Source of the DNA: JANMZR01 sp031383555
GTDB lineage: Bacteria > Bacteroidota > Bacteroidia > Cytophagales > Spirosomataceae
Assembly (NCBI GenBank): GCA_031383555.1
Contig: JANMZR010000410.1
Coordinates: forward strand, 1-64,000
Direction: 5' to 3'
DNA: 64,000 bases
The notes under the pieces are model-generated. The model was not told the origin of the DNA, ran no database searches, and worked only from the letters and a program-made list of their open reading frames with translations. Both the position numbers and the translations under genes were made by a program. This document shows positions 28,117 to 36,826 of this stretch, in pieces. Numbering within the stretch: the first letter of the stretch is position 1; each line of letters begins with the position of its first letter.

Positions 28117-29331
28117 GTGAACAATATTCAACATATTTCTTCTCCAAAAAATTTCCAGCTTTCCGATCCCAATACTTATAAATTGGCCGATTTGAAGTCT
28201 GAAGAAATGATACTTTCGCTTGGCCCGCAGCATCCCTCAACGCATGGCGTATTGCGAATGGAGGTAATTTCCGATGGCGAATTGATAGTTGATGTGGTGC
28301 CACATTTAGGTTTTTTACATCGCTGTTTTGAAAAACATTCAGAAGCATTACCCTTTAATCAGATAATTCCTTATGTCGACCGAATGGATTATATGGCTTC
28401 TATGAACTCTGAACATGCCTATGCTATGGGTGTAGAGAAAATGTTGGGTATTGATAAAGATTTGCCGCAAAGAGTTGAATATATCAGAGTTTTAGTTGCT
28501 GAAATGAACCGTTTAGCCTCTCATTTTGTGGCAATTGGCACATATGGGCTCGATATTGGTGCATATACCTCGTTTCTTTGGGTCATGCGTGACCGTGAGC
28601 ATATACAGCGTATGCTTGAACAGGTGTCAGGTGCAAGAATGCTCTATAATTATATTTGGATTGGGGGGCTTTTTTACGATTTGCCGGTTGGTTTTGAAGA
28701 AAAATGTGCCGAATTTATCAAATACCTGAAACCGAAAATGCAAGAGCTCAATGAAATTTTAATAGAAAATAAAATATTTATTCAAAGAACGGCTAATGTT
28801 GGGGTTTTGCACATGAATTTGGCTATTTCTCATGGTTGCACAGGGCCAGTTTTGCGAGGGTCTGGGCTAAAATTTGATCTACGAAAAGTAGACAACTACT
28901 CTGTATACCCCGAATTGGATTTTGACATTCCAGTAGGTAAAGGTGAAATGGGCACTGTTGGGGACTGTTGGGATAGAAACCATGTCCGTTTTCAAGAATG
29001 TATTCAGTCAATAAAAATAATTGAACAATGTCTCGTGAAATTAACTACCGACTGTAGAAGAACACAAGACTTTGACCCACAAGCATTTGTACCAAAAAAA
29101 ATACGCCCTGCAGCAATGGATTTTTATTGCCGAGCTGAAAACCCAAAAGGTGAATTGGGCTATTATTTTAGAACCGATGGCCGTTCGGATATTCCCGTTC
29201 GTCTTAAAGCAAGAGCCTGTTCATTTCATAATCTTTCCGTAATTCCTGTGATAAGTAAAGGCGCCTTGCTGGCCGATCTAATTGCTATTATTGGGTCAAT
29301 GGACTTGGTAATGGGCGAAGTGGATAGGTAA
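28117..29331 (+). CDS. nuoD: NADH-quinone oxidoreductase subunit D
   Basis: 404 residues. The start is a GTG at 28117; the first internal ATG (before ILSLGPQHPS) would leave no N-terminal extension. The 49-kDa-type subunit of complex I forms part of the quinone pocket with NuoB. The conserved LSLGPQHPSTHGVLRMEV, the YVDRMDYMASMNSEHAY region holding the quinone Tyr, and the C-terminal IIGSMDLVMGEVDR are intact. It stands alone: no other nuo gene is adjacent. It is divergent from comB with 82 bases between them. Confidence 0.95.
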   Translation: MNNIQHISSPKNFQLSDPNTYKLADLKSEEMILSLGPQHPSTHGVLRMEVISDGELIVDVVPHLGFLHRCFEKHSEALPFNQIIPYVDRMDYMASMNSEHAYAMGVEKMLGIDKDLPQRVEYIRVLVAEMNRLASHFVAIGTYGLDIGAYTSFLWVMRDREHIQRMLEQVSGARMLYNYIWIGGLFYDLPVGFEEKCAEFIKYLKPKMQELNEILIENKIFIQRTANVGVLHMNLAISHGCTGPVLRGSGLKFDLRKVDNYSVYPELDFDIPVGKGEMGTVGDCWDRNHVRFQECIQSIKIIEQCLVKLTTDCRRTQDFDPQAFVPKKIRPAAMDFYCRAENPKGELGYYFRTDGRSDIPVRLKARACSFHNLSVIPVISKGALLADLIAIIGSMDLVMGEVDR

Positions 29332-29360
29332 TGTTTGTTTTATCTTTGCCAAAATAAATA

Positions 29361-30662
29361 CTATTTTACACCCAATTTATCTAATAACCATTGGTTCACC
29401 TCCTCGTTTTCTTCTGGGTAGGTCCAATGACCCGTCTCCAAATATAATTTAAGTGTTTTGGGGGCTGATATCACATTGTAGGCTGCAAACATGCTGGTCG
29501 GAGGGCAAGTTTCGTCATTAAAACCCATACTATAAAAAGTAGGTACTGTTAGCAAACGGGCAAAATTCACTACATCATAGTATGAAGCTGTTTTGATTTT
29601 ATCGGGTGTATTGTTGTTAGGATAAATATTTTTATCAAAAATATGTGGCCAGCCACCAGCTCGGCCTTTTAAATAGCCTACCATATCTGACATTGCAGGA
29701 TACGTAGGAGCTGTAAATTTCACTCTGCTATCAAGCCCAGCGGTTACTATAGACAAAGCTCCACCTTGGCTACCACCAGCCACTGCCAAATTTTTACCAT
29801 CAAATTGAGGCATGGAAACCAGGTAATCATTTGCTCTAATGCAGCCTAAATAAACCCTTTTATAATAATAGGCATCCCTATCATCCAGATTGTAAGTCCA
29901 ATATTGGTTTACCCAGCCACCAATCATGTCTGTATATACGCCGGGATCCATAGTTACTGGCACACCGTGAATACCTATTTCTAAAGTTATAATACCTTTC
30001 TCAGCCGTACGAACGTCACCATAATATGGCCTCACACCTGCACCAGGCACTCTTAAAATCGCAGGATATTTTCCCTCTTTTTTAGGTACACATAAAATCC
30101 CATAGAGTCTGGATGCTCCATTGTTTTTAAAGTTTTGAAGATTTAAATGGTAAACATTTACTTTTTCGGTGCATCTATCTGGCAATAGTGTTAGCCTTGC
30201 ATCCATGGGTACTTTAGCAAGATCGGCCTTGGCGTCGTTCCAAAATTTATTAAAATCTGCAGGATTCTCAACCGTTGGTTTAATTTTTTCTGGTTCAAAA
30301 GCTGCTGTGGCCAATCCTTTATATTCTCTACCTTCGTATTTGGCTGTAACTATACAACGCAAAAAACCCTCAGTGTTCAAGGTCCCTCCATTTATTTGCA
30401 TGTTTCCTTTTGGCAAAATTGTACTATCTATAACCGTAGGCGTTAATTTTTCTAGACCTACTGTATATTTTATAGCAGCATTGTTTACTGGGTTACCGTT
30501 GTGAAGGACCATAACATTAAACTTGACCTGCTGCCCTATTTTATAGGTCCAGTCTTCTCGGTCTGGTGCAATTATTACTTTAATTCTTTTTTCTGTGGGT
30601 TGAGCCTTAGAAATATTTACACCTAATAAAACAAAGTAAATTAAAATGATATGTTTTTTCAT
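29361..30662 (-). CDS. Secreted acetyl xylan esterase / CE7-like alpha/beta-hydrolase
   Basis: 433 residues with a signal peptide (to about residue 20) and a beta-rich N-terminal region (about 25-125). The hydrolase domain follows, with ILRVPGAGVRPYYGDVRTAE, the nucleophile elbow GGSQGG (Ser298), and FTAPTYPAMSDMVGYLKGRAGGWPH, all characteristic of the AXE1/cephalosporin-C deacetylase group. A catalytic Asp (FNDETCPPTS) and His (ETGHWTYPEE) close the triad. It deacetylates sugars or oligosaccharides in the periplasm. It is monocistronic and convergent with nuoD. Confidence 0.9.
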   Translation of the reverse strand: MKKHIILIYFVLLGVNISKAQPTEKRIKVIIAPDREDWTYKIGQQVKFNVMVLHNGNPVNNAAIKYTVGLEKLTPTVIDSTILPKGNMQINGGTLNTEGFLRCIVTAKYEGREYKGLATAAFEPEKIKPTVENPADFNKFWNDAKADLAKVPMDARLTLLPDRCTEKVNVYHLNLQNFKNNGASRLYGILCVPKKEGKYPAILRVPGAGVRPYYGDVRTAEKGIITLEIGIHGVPVTMDPGVYTDMIGGWVNQYWTYNLDDRDAYYYKRVYLGCIRANDYLVSMPQFDGKNLAVAGGSQGGALSIVTAGLDSRVKFTAPTYPAMSDMVGYLKGRAGGWPHIFDKNIYPNNNTPDKIKTASYYDVVNFARLLTVPTFYSMGFNDETCPPTSMFAAYNVISAPKTLKLYLETGHWTYPEENEEVNQWLLDKLGVK

Positions 30663-30790
30663 AGTGAATTTAAATAAATGGTTGAGAAAATAACGGCCAA
30701 TTTCTAAAGTGATGAAATCCAGCTTAATAAGTAAAAATACTACATTATTCCCTATTTTAGAGCATCATTTTCACTATTTCAAAATTATAG

Positions 30791-30919
30791 TTATTTGTTG
30801 AAACTGCCAACGTTTTTAATCCCTTTTTGAACGTAACCATTAAGTTCCAGCTTTTCTTTAATGTTTAGAAAATCAACGGGTTCTTTGAAAATAATATCAA
30901 TAATGGCTTTTGCGGCCAT
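30791..30919 (-). pseudogene. Possible gene remnant or small ORF
   Basis: A minus-strand frame of 42 residues (MAAKAIIDIIFKEPVDFLNI at its start) ends at TAA. Codons upstream of the ATG continue in frame with protein-like residues (YLDKSDWYLQPR), ending at a stop inside the neighbouring acetyltransferase gene. The composition looks like the C-terminus of a larger lost protein. I do not recognise the family, and chance cannot be excluded. The rest of 30663-30957 shows no other feature. Confidence 0.3.
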
Positions 30920-30957
30920 TCTGGGCTGTAAATACCAATCACTTTTATCTAGATATT

Positions 30958-31422
30958 TTATATGTCCTTAATAAAACAAACTACTCTATTGACCTCTTCA
31001 AATCCAACTTTTTTATGAAATTCAATACTTATTTTATTGTCAATTTCGGCATCGGAAGCCATTTGGGATAAGCCTTTTGATTTTGTCCATAGCTCTCCCA
31101 TTTTAATAAGTTCGCTGGCAATTCCGCTATTTCTGAAACCATCTTTTATATAAACTGCCTCAACATAAGCCACTGGAAAATTTTCAGCACCTTCCACATA
31201 ACACTGCCGAATGGCAATATGTATAAAGCCAATATAAGTATTTTCAATTTTCACCAAATAACAAATTTCATTCTCGGAATTTAAAACCATTCGCCAGCTT
31301 TTCTTTTCTTCCACAAAATCAATTTCAGACCAAAGCTCCAAGTTAAGTATTGTCAGTTGCTCAAGGTTTTGGTCTGAAATTGATTCAATCCGGTTTGTAT
31401 TAAAAGACTTGGTTGTGAGCAT
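30958..31422 (-). CDS. AAC(6')-like GNAT acetyltransferase
   Basis: 154 residues. The order LWSEIDFVEEKKSW, YIGFIHIAIRQCYVEGAENF, VAYVEAVYIKDGFRNSGIAS and QMASDAEIDNKISIEFHKKV, then GFEEVNRVVCFIKDI, follows the aminoglycoside 6'-N-acetyltransferase type I pattern closely. That pattern includes an ASD motif and a C-terminal RVV-F-K. The family moves acetyl from acetyl-CoA to the 6'-amine of aminoglycosides, but chromosomal homologues may use other amines. No mobile element is near. Whether it gives resistance cannot be read from the sequence. Confidence 0.85.
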   Translation of the reverse strand: MLTTKSFNTNRIESISDQNLEQLTILNLELWSEIDFVEEKKSWRMVLNSENEICYLVKIENTYIGFIHIAIRQCYVEGAENFPVAYVEAVYIKDGFRNSGIASELIKMGELWTKSKGLSQMASDAEIDNKISIEFHKKVGFEEVNRVVCFIKDI

Positions 31423-31501
31423 TGTTTTATAGTTTATTTTAAAAAATGATGAAAATCGTTTTTTTTATAGTGATTCGTTGGAACTTTGGAAATAACAGAG
31501 T

Positions 31502-31708
31502 TTAATCGTTTTTATATTCCAAAATATCGCCAGGCTGACAATCCAATGCTTTACAAATAGCTTCTAACGTATTGAATCTTATGCCTTTAGCTTTTCCAGT
31601 TTTAAGTATGGAAAGGTTAGAAAGGGTTAAATCTACTTTTTCGGAGAGTTCGTTTAATGACATTTTTCGTTTTGCCATCATCACATCTATGTTTATTATT
31701 ATTGCCAT
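31502..31708 (-). CDS. YozG-like Cro/CI helix-turn-helix regulator
   Basis: 68 residues, nearly all one HTH: MMAKRKMSLNELSEKVDLTL, then SNLSILKTGKAKGIRFNTLE, then ICKALDCQPGDILEY. This is the short HTH_26/YozG type. It follows the DUF2975 membrane gene after 4 bases, a widespread pairing in Firmicutes and Bacteroidetes in which the regulator and membrane protein are thought to form one unit. It probably controls its own operon. No operator was recognised. Confidence 0.88.
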   Translation of the reverse strand: MAIIINIDVMMAKRKMSLNELSEKVDLTLSNLSILKTGKAKGIRFNTLEAICKALDCQPGDILEYKND

Positions 31709-31712
31709 TTGC

Positions 31713-32267
31713 TTATAGTATTAAATCGTTTTCTTCTTGTATTTCAACACCTCTTTTAAAAATCTGTGAGATTACAAAAAGTATTACGCCCATAAATAAC
31801 CAAACATCGGCACCATCAAAATTTAATTGATTAATACCTGGCATATTTATACCTTTTTCAACCAACCATTTAGTATAATTTATACCCCAATTGGAAAAAA
31901 AACCAATTCCTAAGGCCAAAAAGGATAGGATTTGAATAAATTGACCAAACTCCTTTTTAAAAGGTTTTACCATATCCAGTTTTTTACTGTCCAAATTTTT
32001 GATAATTAAATAAAACATCAATGCAGTCAAAACTGCGACGATAATCATTAAAAAGGTTATAACTAAAAAATAACCAGTGTCATAATTGTATAAACTCGAA
32101 AAGTCTATTTTATTCCAATAGTTGCTTGCAGCAGTTGGGTTAATTGCCATTGCATAAATGGTATTGGTGATGTAGCCTCCAGCATCGATACTTAGCCCAA
32201 CAAATATTATCCATGATAAGATGGATAATATTTTTAATATTTGTTTGCTTGTGATTTTAATTTCCAT
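31713..32267 (-). CDS. DUF2975 membrane protein
   Basis: 184 residues with four predicted membrane segments (about 10-30, 65-90, 110-130 and 150-170). The final segment is followed by a short charged tail (KRGVEIQEENDLIL). The phrase VWLFMGVILFVISQIFKRGV with a hydrophilic end is typical of DUF2975. The family has no known activity and almost always sits beside a YozG-like HTH gene, as here. Confidence 0.85.
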   Translation of the reverse strand: MEIKITSKQILKILSILSWIIFVGLSIDAGGYITNTIYAMAINPTAASNYWNKIDFSSLYNYDTGYFLVITFLMIIVAVLTALMFYLIIKNLDSKKLDMVKPFKKEFGQFIQILSFLALGIGFFSNWGINYTKWLVEKGINMPGINQLNFDGADVWLFMGVILFVISQIFKRGVEIQEENDLIL

Positions 32268-32498
32268 TATTGTTATGTTTTAAATCTTACATGACAAAAT
32301 TAATAAATTTTTATTATAAAACAATAAATATTTATTAATTTATATCCTTTATAGATAAATCATCAAACTATTTTGAGGAAAAAAGGATGCCTTACATTAC
32401 AATATTATCAAAAATATTTGGGCGGAATACTCAATAAATCATATTTAAAGTGGGGGAAAAATGCAGTTATATGGTTCTTTTACTTTCACTTAATCTAG

Positions 32499-32708
32499 TT
32501 AGGGCATTCGGGTAAAAAGTGAAAAGGCTAAAGCAATATGTGAAAGCTTAATTGCCCATGCCAAGGGCTCAACCAATGAGCCGAAACCAATTTTATTCAA
32601 GTATAAGTTGCCGAAATTATTAATGCCATTATCGAACATACCAGGTAGGCTATGCACTAAAAATATTATAATGAGGGCTATGCACAGAAAAGACAGATTT
32701 ATTGTCAT
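32499..32708 (-). CDS. Small membrane protein, probably a truncated DoxX-like protein
   Basis: 69 residues with two hydrophobic helices. LVHSLPGMFDNGINNFGNLY and GFGSLVEPLAWAIKLSHIAL resemble the N-terminal half of a Bacteroidetes DoxX-like family of about 120-130 residues. The frame then stops shortly after a basic residue (LFTRMP). No continuation is visible in other frames, so it may be decayed or a short variant. Confidence 0.5.
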   Translation of the reverse strand: MTINLSFLCIALIIIFLVHSLPGMFDNGINNFGNLYLNKIGFGSLVEPLAWAIKLSHIALAFSLFTRMP

Positions 32709-32801
32709 TTTTAGTTATTGTTTAAGGTTTATTTGCAATAATTCGCCTTTTTTTCTGCGAAACCAAAATTAATTTTTTGAATCTGTGTAAACTTTCAAAG
32801 G

Positions 32802-33032
32802 TTACTTTTTGCATTCGCCATTATACAAAACTCTAATACTTGCTGCCGAAGCATTGCAGGCGTTGCCGTAGGTTTTCATATTACAACCGCAGACAGGGTC
32901 ATATTGGGCTGTGCATACTACATCTGGTTTTATTTTTTCAATACAGTCAATTCCCTGTTTTCCATCGGAATCTATTTCTTTTTCACAGCCAAATATGGAT
33001 AAAACGGCAAGTATTAAAACTATTTTTTTCAT
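32802..33032 (-). CDS. Kazal-type protease inhibitor lipoprotein
   Basis: 76 residues from the ATG at 33032 (MKKIVLILAVLSIFGCEKE), giving a lipoprotein signal with the lipobox Cys at residue 16. The domain VVCTAQYDPVCGCNMKTYGN, ending CNASAASIRVLYNGEC, is a Kazal motif with the typical C-x(n)-PVCG-x(n)-TY-N-C spacing. Such proteins inhibit serine proteases and may protect the cell from its own or foreign enzymes. The domain has fewer Cys before PVCG than classical Kazal inhibitors, as is usual in bacteria. Confidence 0.85.
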   Translation of the reverse strand: MKKIVLILAVLSIFGCEKEIDSDGKQGIDCIEKIKPDVVCTAQYDPVCGCNMKTYGNACNASAASIRVLYNGECKK

Positions 33033-33140
33033 TAGATAAATATTTTTGTTTATAACTTTTAACATGACCAATTATGATACAAAATAGTTGTAAACAAATC
33101 ATCGAATTTGAATGGCTGCAAAAAATAATTGCCCATTAGC

Positions 33141-33217
33141 CTCTTTTAGAAGCGATTATTTATTTGCATTAATGCAAAAGAAGCATACTTTGAAATTCAG
33201 AATAGCATCTAAAAGGA
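33141..33217. repeat. Intergenic inverted repeats
   Basis: CTCTTTTAGAAGC (33141-33153) and GCATCTAAAAGGA (33205-33217) are nearly complementary. Between them TTTGCATTAATGCAAA (33163-33178) is a perfect 16-bp palindrome. They lie between the 3' end of the MIOX gene and the 5' end of the Kazal gene. The role could be termination or operator binding. The remainder of 33033-33276 shows no gene. Confidence 0.4.
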
Positions 33218-33276
33218 GAAAAATTAAAGCTGTGAATTTTGTTCGTTTAAAATATCACAATTCTCATTTATATTTC

Positions 33277-34149
33277 TTAAAAATTTAAGGTAGAAGGTAA
33301 GTATTTAGCTACAAGGTCTTCATAATAAGGTTTTAAAGCTTTGGCATCAGGCTTTACAGGGACTTTTGAATACAGGTCATATGGGTTAAATTTATCCACC
33401 CATTTGAACATTTCGTAGTCATGTTTAGTCATAAAATGGCCATAGGCATCCTCCCGATGTTGTGGGTAAAATGAATGGTAACGAATCATATAAAGAGCTT
33501 CTTCTGGCAAATAATTTTTCATCATTTGATATAGATATTCGTCGTGCCCCCATGAAAGTTTCACATTGTTTATTCCACATTTTGGCTCATAAATACCATA
33601 TTTTGTATTGAAGCGAGGGTCTGTTGAATCTATATTGTATTTGAAATATTCAGGATATACAATTTTATCGGAATGCTTGCAACCTACCGCAAAGGTATCC
33701 CCAACAACAGCCCACTGAGGCTCACCAAATAAGCATAAAACTTTACCTAAATCGTGCATAAAACCAGTTAAAACAAACCAATCAGGGTGGCCATCTGCTC
33801 GAATGGCTTCAGAAGTTTGCAAAAGATGCTGGAATTGGTCCAAATCAGTATCGGGGTCGGAGTCGTCAACAAGGGTATTCAAAAAGTCAATAGCTTGCCA
33901 AATGGACATTTCCTTTTTATCAAATTTTAAAAAATCCTTTTCTTTTTCCAAAACAAAATCATAGGTCTGGTAAGTGTGGTTCAATCTATAAAATTCTTTT
34001 ACGGTTTTCACCCTTTCGGAATCTTCGTAATTGCGGTATTCTTCTTTACTTTTTTCGGAATCTTTGGGCGCTGGGTATCTCACTAATAAATCATTTTCCC
34101 ATTCTTCCAAATTTGCCAATGGCGATATTTCCTTTTCTGTAAATTGCAT
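33277..34149 (-). CDS. myo-Inositol oxygenase (MIOX)
   Basis: 290 residues, close to the human enzyme (285). This diiron HD-domain oxygenase cleaves myo-inositol with O2 to D-glucuronate. Ligand positions line up with the human enzyme: His108 ([13 protein letters not shown]), His132-Asp133 (MHDLGKV), His202 (SWGHDEYLY), His225 (RYHSFYPQH) and Asp258 (FNPYDLYS). The substrate segment KLSWGHDEY is preserved. It lies at the edge of a sugar locus and has 167 bases to the next gene upstream. The family is mainly eukaryotic, with scattered bacterial members. Confidence 0.95.
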   Translation of the reverse strand: MQFTEKEISPLANLEEWENDLLVRYPAPKDSEKSKEEYRNYEDSERVKTVKEFYRLNHTYQTYDFVLEKEKDFLKFDKKEMSIWQAIDFLNTLVDDSDPDTDLDQFQHLLQTSEAIRADGHPDWFVLTGFMHDLGKVLCLFGEPQWAVVGDTFAVGCKHSDKIVYPEYFKYNIDSTDPRFNTKYGIYEPKCGINNVKLSWGHDEYLYQMMKNYLPEEALYMIRYHSFYPQHREDAYGHFMTKHDYEMFKWVDKFNPYDLYSKVPVKPDAKALKPYYEDLVAKYLPSTLNF

Positions 34150-34316
34150 ATGTTTTGTTGAAATTTTTAATTTTTTGTAAATATATTAAAACATATTCTT
34201 TTTAGAAAAATAAAAGAGTCTATTTTAATATTTTTTATGATTACTTATGGAAAGTAAAGTGTTCATAATCAAGTTTTTGTAAGTAATTTTTATATACAGA
34301 AAAACTATGTTTATCA

Positions 34317-34649
34317 CTAATTCAGATCAAAAATTTTATCCATCAATAACCATTTTTCACCTTCTTTTGCCATAGGTAATGCTTGCTGATATTTCCACAT
34401 CAATGCTTCCCATTCTTGTACTTTCGTATTTTCGGCATCTATTTTATTTTTGTGTTCAAATGAAAAGTTGTCTAAAGTTTCCATTATCATAAAAAGTCGG
34501 TTACCAATACGGTAAATTTCCATACTTCCTATACCAGATTTTTTAATACTTTTATAAATTTCTGGCCAAATTTTTTGATGATAACGCTCATATTCAGCGA
34601 TTAAAACTTCATCATTTACTAAATCTAGAGCCAAACAATATCTTTTCAT
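34317..34649 (-). CDS. L-rhamnose/L-fucose mutarotase family protein
   Basis: 110 residues of the RhaM (DUF718) family: RYCLALDLVNDEVLIAEYER, HQKIWPEIYKSIKKSGI, SMEIYRIGNRLFMIMET and the C-terminal WEALMWKYQQALPMA. His and Tyr of the active-site pair are present. It interconverts alpha and beta anomers of 6-deoxy sugars. It is the last gene of a run with FucP, an SDR and a zinc dehydrogenase, so an L-fucose substrate is more likely than rhamnose. Confidence 0.88.
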   Translation of the reverse strand: MKRYCLALDLVNDEVLIAEYERYHQKIWPEIYKSIKKSGIGSMEIYRIGNRLFMIMETLDNFSFEHKNKIDAENTKVQEWEALMWKYQQALPMAKEGEKWLLMDKIFDLN

Positions 34650-34716
34650 GGCTAAATCCTAATTTTTATTTTTTACAACGGCTAAAGCCAACAGCAATAC
34701 AATGTTTTTTGAATAC

Positions 34717-35979
34717 CTAAATTTTTTCGATACTATTTGAAACCACATGCCCTTTCCAACCAAAATAAAATACCACAAAAAAGCATAAAAGTGGCACGAT
34801 ATAGCCGAATTGAATATTATCGTTATAATTATCGATTATTTTTCCCATTATTACTGGAAAAATAGCACCACCAATAATTGCCATTACTATCAAAGCTGAA
34901 GCTGGTTTTACATTTTCTTTTAAACCAATTATACCTAATGAAAATATGGTTGGAAATGAAATTGACATGAAAAAGCCTAGTCCACCCAATGCCAAAACTA
35001 CATTTTTACCATCGGCATTGATGGCAACTATACTTAATAATATACAAGCTAATGCGTAGATGCTCAATAAATTAGCTGGCTTAATAAATCGCATAAAAAA
35101 GGTGCCGGCAAAGCGGCCAATCATAAACAAAAGGCCGTAAATGCCTAAATAATAGCCGGCTGTTTTTTCATCAACGCCTCCTCCTTTTATGGCCATTCTT
35201 ACAAAAAAACTTGTCACACAAACTTGCGCCCCTACATAAAAAAATTGTGCTATTACAGCCCAAACCAGATGTTTATGTTTTAAGGCGCTGGCAATTGAAC
35301 CTGAACTTTCGCCTTTATCATCTTCTTTAAACTCTGGAAATTTGATAAAATAAAACACCACAGCCAAGGCAACCAGAAAAATCCCCAGCATTGTATAGGG
35401 CATTTTTACAGAGGCAGCTTCAGATGCCAGATAGGCCAATTTAGAGGCTTCTGGCATAATTTCTAATTCGTTAGCGCTGTATTCCTTGCCCGATAATATA
35501 AAATAAGTGCCAAAAATGGGTGCTAAAAAAGCAGCCAAACCATTGAAAGATTGCGCCAAATTAAGCCTTGTTGTTGCGTCTTTTGGGTCTCCTAATTTGG
35601 TGGCATAGGGGTTGGCTGCGGTTTCCAAAACGGTAAGGCCACAACCGATAATAAAAAGGCCTATTAAAAAAATCGCATATGATTGGGAGTTGGCTGCAGG
35701 TACAAATAAAAAAGCCCCCAAAGCAAATACTAAAAGGCCTACAATAATTCCTTTATTGTAGCCAAATTTTTTCAAAATAATACCTGATGGAATAGCCGCT
35801 AAAAAGTAGGCCATATATACAGCGGTATCTACAAATGTAGACTGCATATTACTCAATTTCAATGCTTTACGCAAATGTGGAATTAAAATACCTGTTAAAT
35901 TATTTGAAAAGCCCCATAAGAAAAAGAGGCTCGTAATGAGTATAAAAGGGATAAGATAATTTGGTTTTTCGTTTTTCAT
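34717..35979 (-). CDS. fucP: L-fucose:H+ symporter family (FucP-like MFS)
   Basis: 420 residues with 12 predicted membrane helices. The N-terminal LITSLFFLWGFSNNLTGILI and FVDTAVYMAYFLAAIPSG, followed by VLETAANPYATKLGD, are signatures of the FHS/FucP branch of the major facilitator superfamily. Members import L-fucose, or in relatives galactose, glucose or fructose. The SDR and mutarotase neighbours favour fucose; the GH32 gene in the same run makes fructose a rival. It begins 55 bases after the SDR stop. Confidence 0.85.
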   Translation of the reverse strand: MKNEKPNYLIPFILITSLFFLWGFSNNLTGILIPHLRKALKLSNMQSTFVDTAVYMAYFLAAIPSGIILKKFGYNKGIIVGLLVFALGAFLFVPAANSQSYAIFLIGLFIIGCGLTVLETAANPYATKLGDPKDATTRLNLAQSFNGLAAFLAPIFGTYFILSGKEYSANELEIMPEASKLAYLASEAASVKMPYTMLGIFLVALAVVFYFIKFPEFKEDDKGESSGSIASALKHKHLVWAVIAQFFYVGAQVCVTSFFVRMAIKGGGVDEKTAGYYLGIYGLLFMIGRFAGTFFMRFIKPANLLSIYALACILLSIVAINADGKNVVLALGGLGFFMSISFPTIFSLGIIGLKENVKPASALIVMAIIGGAIFPVIMGKIIDNYNDNIQFGYIVPLLCFFVVFYFGWKGHVVSNSIEKI

Positions 35980-36034
35980 TAAGTTGATTTAGATGTTTAA
36001 ATTTAGATTTTTATTAGGCAACTTTTAAGAAACT

Positions 36035-36808
36035 TTACAAAAGTGAACGATCCAAATGCACATAACCACCATCAACATGTATGAGTTGGCCGGTGGTATG
36101 GCTTGATTTTTCAGACAATAAAAAGGCCACCATATTGGCAATTTCTTCAGCGGTGGTCATTCTATTTCCCAATGGAATTTTACTATTTATTTTCAATAAA
36201 GTTTCCTCAGGATTTGGCAAAGTGCGAACCCATTTTTCATACAAAGGGGTATAGCATTCGGCCACAATAACGGCATTCACTCTAATGCCATATTTAAGTA
36301 ACTCTACTGCCCATTCCCGTGTAAGAGCGTTGCGCCCTCCGTTGGCTGCTGCATAGGCAGATGTGCCCCCCTGGCCAGTTTCAGCCACTTTTGAGCCAAT
36401 ATTTACAATGCTTCCTTTCGTTTTTTTGAGGGCTGGCAAGGCATGTTGTGCCATCAAATAATAGTGAACTACATTTTTATGGAGAGAAGCCATGAAACCT
36501 TCATAGCTGCCATTTTCAAGTCCAATGCCATCATTTACTCCTGCATTATTTACCAAACCATCGATGCGTCCAAATTGATTGATAATTTGCTCAACAGCAT
36601 TTTTACAATCGTTAGGGTCAGATAACTCAGCAACTATTTGATGTACTTCTCCATTTATATTATTGATTGCTAGTGTGTTATCCTGCACATTTCTACCAAC
36701 AATAATTGGAATGGCACCTTCACCAGCCAATACTTTTACAATACCCTCCCCTATTCCTTTGGCGCCGCCTGTTACAATTATTATCTTATTTTTTAGTAAT
36801 AAATCCAT
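36035..36808 (-). CDS. SDR oxidoreductase, possible L-fucose dehydrogenase, with Asn in place of catalytic Lys
   Basis: 257 residues of a classical short-chain dehydrogenase. The nucleotide loop TGGAKGIG (14-20), NNAG (87-90) and Ser139 are normal. The active-site Y-x-x-x-K reads Y152-A-A-A-N156, so the Lys is Asn. The rest (RNALTREWAVELLKYGIRVN, HTTGQLIHVDGGYVHLDRSL) is that of a Bacteroidetes subgroup tied to L-fucose operons. I believe Asn may be normal in that subgroup, but this needs an alignment. It would oxidise L-fucose to fuconolactone with NAD(P). Confidence 0.8.
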   Translation of the reverse strand: MDLLLKNKIIIVTGGAKGIGEGIVKVLAGEGAIPIIVGRNVQDNTLAINNINGEVHQIVAELSDPNDCKNAVEQIINQFGRIDGLVNNAGVNDGIGLENGSYEGFMASLHKNVVHYYLMAQHALPALKKTKGSIVNIGSKVAETGQGGTSAYAAANGGRNALTREWAVELLKYGIRVNAVIVAECYTPLYEKWVRTLPNPEETLLKINSKIPLGNRMTTAEEIANMVAFLLSEKSSHTTGQLIHVDGGYVHLDRSLL

Positions 36809-36826
36809 TGTTAAAATTTTTAAAAA

